Shown one piece after another: positions 6,164 through 7,781 of a DNA stretch of 7,781 bases. How positions within the stretch are numbered: position 1 is the stretch's first letter; each line of letters begins with the position of its first letter. Location of the stretch: the NCBI GenBank assembly GCA_025934385.1, contig JAICYE010000082.1, positions 1 to 7,781 of the forward strand, read 5' to 3'. The position numbers and the translations under genes are program-made. The DNA comes from Acidimicrobiia bacterium (GTDB taxonomy: Bacteria > Actinomycetota > Acidimicrobiia > IMCC26256 > BP-133). The notes under the pieces are model-generated. The model was given only the letters and a program-made list of their open reading frames with translations. It was not told where the DNA came from and ran no database searches.

Positions 6164-6893
6164 GGAGCCAGCCCCGGGCCTCGGTCAGGGCTTCGGCCCG
6201 GAACAGCCGGCGGCTCACGCCGACCGCCCGGAGGCCGGAGCGGTGGTCGAGCCAGGCGGCGGTGAGCGCCGCCCGGAGCAGCAGGCGGAACTGCAGCGTC
6301 CACAACGCCCGCCGGGCCGGGGACCACCCGAGCTGGGCGGTCACGACCCGGTCGGCGTGGAAGCGGAGATGGGGAAGCTCGTCGCGCAGCATGAGCTCGC
6401 ACACCTGTCGGAGGACGGCGTCGCCGGTGCTGCGCAGCAGCCGGTAATAGGCCGTGCCGATGATCTCGGCGATGACCAGCGTCTGGATCTCGAAGCCGAG
6501 GCCGAGGGCCCGCCGCAGGGTCCGGAAGCAGCGGTGCGTCCAGTGCCCGGTGACGAGCCGGCCGTCGTAGCGGGCGACGAGCCACTCGAGCAGCCGGGCG
6601 TGCTCCTGCTCCTCCGCCACGAACAGGGCGAGGGCGGCGACGTCGTCATTGCGGGGGACACCCCCGCACCCCCGGGCGGGGTCGTCGGGCCAGGCCCGGC
6701 GGGCCGAGGCGAGCAGCGTGACGCCCTCGCCGCTCTCGCCGAGCTGGAAGTGGGCCAGCGACCGGGCCAGTGGCCCCCGCATATGGGCGGGGAACGGCGT
6801 CGGGCGGTGCCACTCCGGTTCGGGTCGGTGCAGCCGGTTGCGCTCGAAGTGGTCGAGCCAGGCGGAGGAGTCCTTGATGTCCATGCCGGACAT
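6066..6893 (-). CDS. Ferritin-like di-iron protein of unknown function
   Basis: The 275-residue product has the helical pattern of the ferritin-like superfamily and a full set of di-iron ligands in the order E, ExxH, E, ExxH: Glu53 (FQLGES), Glu95/His98 (EEQEHARLL), Glu143 (IAEIIGTAYY) and Glu172/His175 (RDELPHLRFH). The substrate is unknown; iron or oxygen chemistry is likely from the ligands, but this protein is longer than ferritin or rubrerythrin and has no rubredoxin motif. I take ATG 6893; ATG 6884 is an equal alternative, and neither has a clear ribosome site. Residues 71-83 form a Gly/Pro-rich insert encoded by a hairpin element. The C-terminal tail after about residue 245 is Arg/Pro-rich and is encoded antisense to the end of efeB, with no earlier stop. 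The gene converges on efeOB, so co-transcription is excluded although an iron-related link is plausible. Confidence 0.8.
   Translation of the reverse strand: MSGMDIKDSSAWLDHFERNRLHRPEPEWHRPTPFPAHMRGPLARSLAHFQLGESGEGVTLLASARRAWPDDPARGCGGVPRNDDVAALALFVAEEQEHARLLEWLVARYDGRLVTGHWTHRCFRTLRRALGLGFEIQTLVIAEIIGTAYYRLLRSTGDAVLRQVCELMLRDELPHLRFHADRVVTAQLGWSPARRALWTLQFRLLLRAALTAAWLDHRSGLRAVGVSRRLFRAEALTEARGWLLRRTARRRSPVPAPESRAEWRTARSPRAGCTR
6642..6686. repeat. REP-like double-hairpin insertion with 6-bp flanking repeats inside a CDS
   Basis: Two GC hairpins lie side by side: GCGGGGG-ACA-CCCCCGC (6651-6667) and ACCCC-CGGGC-GGGGT (6668-6682). A 33-bp core (6648-6680) is flanked by GTCGTC at 6642-6647 and again at 6681-6686. 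Core plus one copy of the repeat is 39 bp, exactly 13 codons, so the ferritin-like frame is kept. The encoded insert (DPARGCGGVPRND) falls between the first two metal-ligand helices, where a loop would tolerate it. This looks like a palindromic dispersed element captured in a gene, but GTCGTC (Asp-Asp on the minus strand) is common in such DNA. Confidence 0.5.
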
Positions 6894-6962
6894 GAGACCA
6901 GCCGATCGGCGCCGGACGGGCGCTCCCGACGCGATCTCCGCCCGGGCGGTGGGGAACCTCCG

Positions 6963-6996
6963 CAATCTCGACCACCCGTCCGCCGTCGGTAGATTG
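6963..6996. promoter_or_regulatory. Divergent promoter region with glnS promoter and inverted CAATCT/AGATTG arms
   Basis: For glnS, TCGACC (6968-6973), a 16-bp spacer and TAGATT (6990-6995) are followed by six bases and the GTG at 7002, the same spacing as for efeO and the peptidase. GGAG (6996-6999) is only two bases from the GTG, too close for a normal Shine-Dalgarno site. CAATCT (6963-6968) and AGATTG (6991-6996) are exact inverted arms, so the minus strand carries a mirror GAGATTG, which could be the -10 of the ferritin-like gene with a leader of about 60 bases. The rest of the gap 6894-7001 shows nothing else. Confidence 0.45.
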
Positions 6997-7001
6997 GAGC
7001 G

Positions 7002-7781
7002 GTGACCAGCGAGGCCCCCCGCAGCGACTTCATCCGCGACATCGTCGAGGACGACCTCCGGACCGGGAAGTACGGCGGCAAGGTCCTGACGCGCTTCCCG
7101 CCCGAGCCCAACGGCTACCTCCACATCGGCCACGCCAAGTCGATCTGCCTCAACTTCGGGATCGCCCTGCAGTACGGCGGCCGCTGCAACCTCCGCTTCG
7201 ACGACACCAACCCGGAGAAGGAGGAGGTCGAGTACGTCGACTCGATCTGCGCCGACGTCGAGTGGCTGGGCTTCTCCTACGGAGGGCGGGCGCTGTACGC
7301 CTCCGACTACTTCGAGGAGATGTACGAGCTGGCGGAGCTCTTGATCCGCAATGGTGATGCCTACGTCGACCACCTGAGCGAGGACGAGATCCGGGACTAC
7401 CGGGGGACGCTGTCGGAGCCGGGGCGCCCATCGCCCTACCGGAACCGCAGCGTGGAGGAGAACCTCGACCTGTTCCGCCGCATGCGGGCCGGCGACTTCC
7501 CGGACGGGACGTGCGTGCTGCGGGCCAAGATCGACCTGGCGGCGGCCAACATGAAGATGCGCGATCCGCTGCTGTACCGGATCCGGCACGCGCACCACCA
7601 CCGGACCGGCGATCGCTGGAACATCTACCCGTTCTACGACTACGCCCACCCGCTGAGCGACGCGATCGAGCACGTCAGCCACTCGCTGTGCACGCTCGAG
7701 TTCGAGAACAACCGCGAGCTGTACGACTGGGTCCTCGAGGCGCTCGGCCTGCCGCGCCCGCGGCCGCAGCAGACCGAGTTC
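7002..7781 (+). CDS. glnS: Glutaminyl-tRNA synthetase, N-terminal part
   Basis: GlnRS is a class I synthetase that charges tRNA-Gln with glutamine in the cytoplasm. The 260 visible residues cover most of the catalytic Rossmann domain. The ATP-binding HIGH motif is His41-Ile-Gly-His44 within [23 protein letters not shown] (65-71) is the GlnRS-type substrate segment; bacterial GluRS has an RxEDTD form there. [16 protein letters not shown] and [11 protein letters not shown] (227-237) are further GlnRS hallmarks. The KMSKS-type loop and the anticodon-binding domains lie beyond the window. The start is GTG 7002: its product ([18 protein letters not shown]) aligns with the usual GlnRS N-terminus, and no ATG fits better. 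The gene is probably leaderless from the promoter just upstream. Many actinobacteria lack GlnRS and make Gln-tRNA by amidation, so its presence is informative about lineage. Some GlnRS proteins carry a C-terminal YqeY domain, which cannot be judged here. Confidence 0.95.
   Translation, partial: MTSEAPRSDFIRDIVEDDLRTGKYGGKVLTRFPPEPNGYLHIGHAKSICLNFGIALQYGGRCNLRFDDTNPEKEEVEYVDSICADVEWLGFSYGGRALYASDYFEEMYELAELLIRNGDAYVDHLSEDEIRDYRGTLSEPGRPSPYRNRSVEENLDLFRRMRAGDFPDGTCVLRAKIDLAAANMKMRDPLLYRIRHAHHHRTGDRWNIYPFYDYAHPLSDAIEHVSHSLCTLEFENNRELYDWVLEALGLPRPRPQQTEF

Noticed and set aside
6894..7682. Upstream extension of the ferritin-like frame to 7682
   Set aside because: That part is antisense to glnS and has no family features; the ferritin-like protein starts at 6893 or 6884.
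1..7781. CRISPR arrays, tRNA or rRNA genes, transposases, phage genes, attachment sites
   Set aside because: None was seen: no regularly spaced direct repeats, no cloverleaf-like short gene in the gaps, and all coding sequence belongs to chromosomal-type genes.

Overview
The window is very GC-rich, with a codon style strongly biased to G or C in third positions. It looks like chromosomal DNA of a high-GC actinobacterium. The probable leaderless genes and the Tat- and lipobox-type export signals agree with this, and a less-studied lineage such as Acidimicrobiia is possible. That placement is inference; no rRNA or other lineage marker is present. No mobile element, CRISPR array, tRNA or rRNA gene is visible. 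Every stretch longer than about 110 bases is coding.

Layout: (1) 2-982 (+), the 3' part of a DNA methyltransferase gene with a TSPPY motif, cut by the window edge. (2) 999-1457 (-), a small stand-alone receiver-domain protein, convergent with the methylase; a hairpin spans both stop codons. (3) A 103-bp divergent region, then 1561-3684 (+), an exported prolyl oligopeptidase (S9A) with a complete Ser-Asp-His triad. (4) 3759-4904 and 4904-6163 (+), an efeO-efeB operon: a lipoprotein with cupredoxin and imelysin-like (M75) domains, then a Tat-exported DyP-type haem peroxidase. Their reading frames overlap by one base. No efeU permease gene is adjacent. (5) 6066-6893 (-), a ferritin-like protein with a full E/ExxH/E/ExxH di-iron ligand set, overlapping the 3' end of efeB by 98 bp. 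(6) 7002-7781 (+), the 5' part of glnS (glutaminyl-tRNA synthetase), running off the window.

The centre of the window concerns iron: periplasmic iron binding (EfeO), haem peroxidase (EfeB) and a convergent ferritin-like di-iron protein. The efeO start codon lies in the middle of a perfect 18-bp palindrome (CTTTAGGCATGCCTAAAG), which is a strong candidate operator for a metal-dependent repressor.

The three plus-strand genes whose upstream regions are visible (peptidase, efeO, glnS) share one geometry: a -35-like hexamer, 16 bp, a -10-like hexamer, 6 bp, then the start codon. This suggests transcription that starts at the start codon, giving leaderless mRNAs. The regulatory logic of efeOB (leaderless start plus operator on the start codon) and a REP-like GC hairpin insertion inside the ferritin-like gene are the most notable observations. 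I did not find a clearly new multi-gene system.
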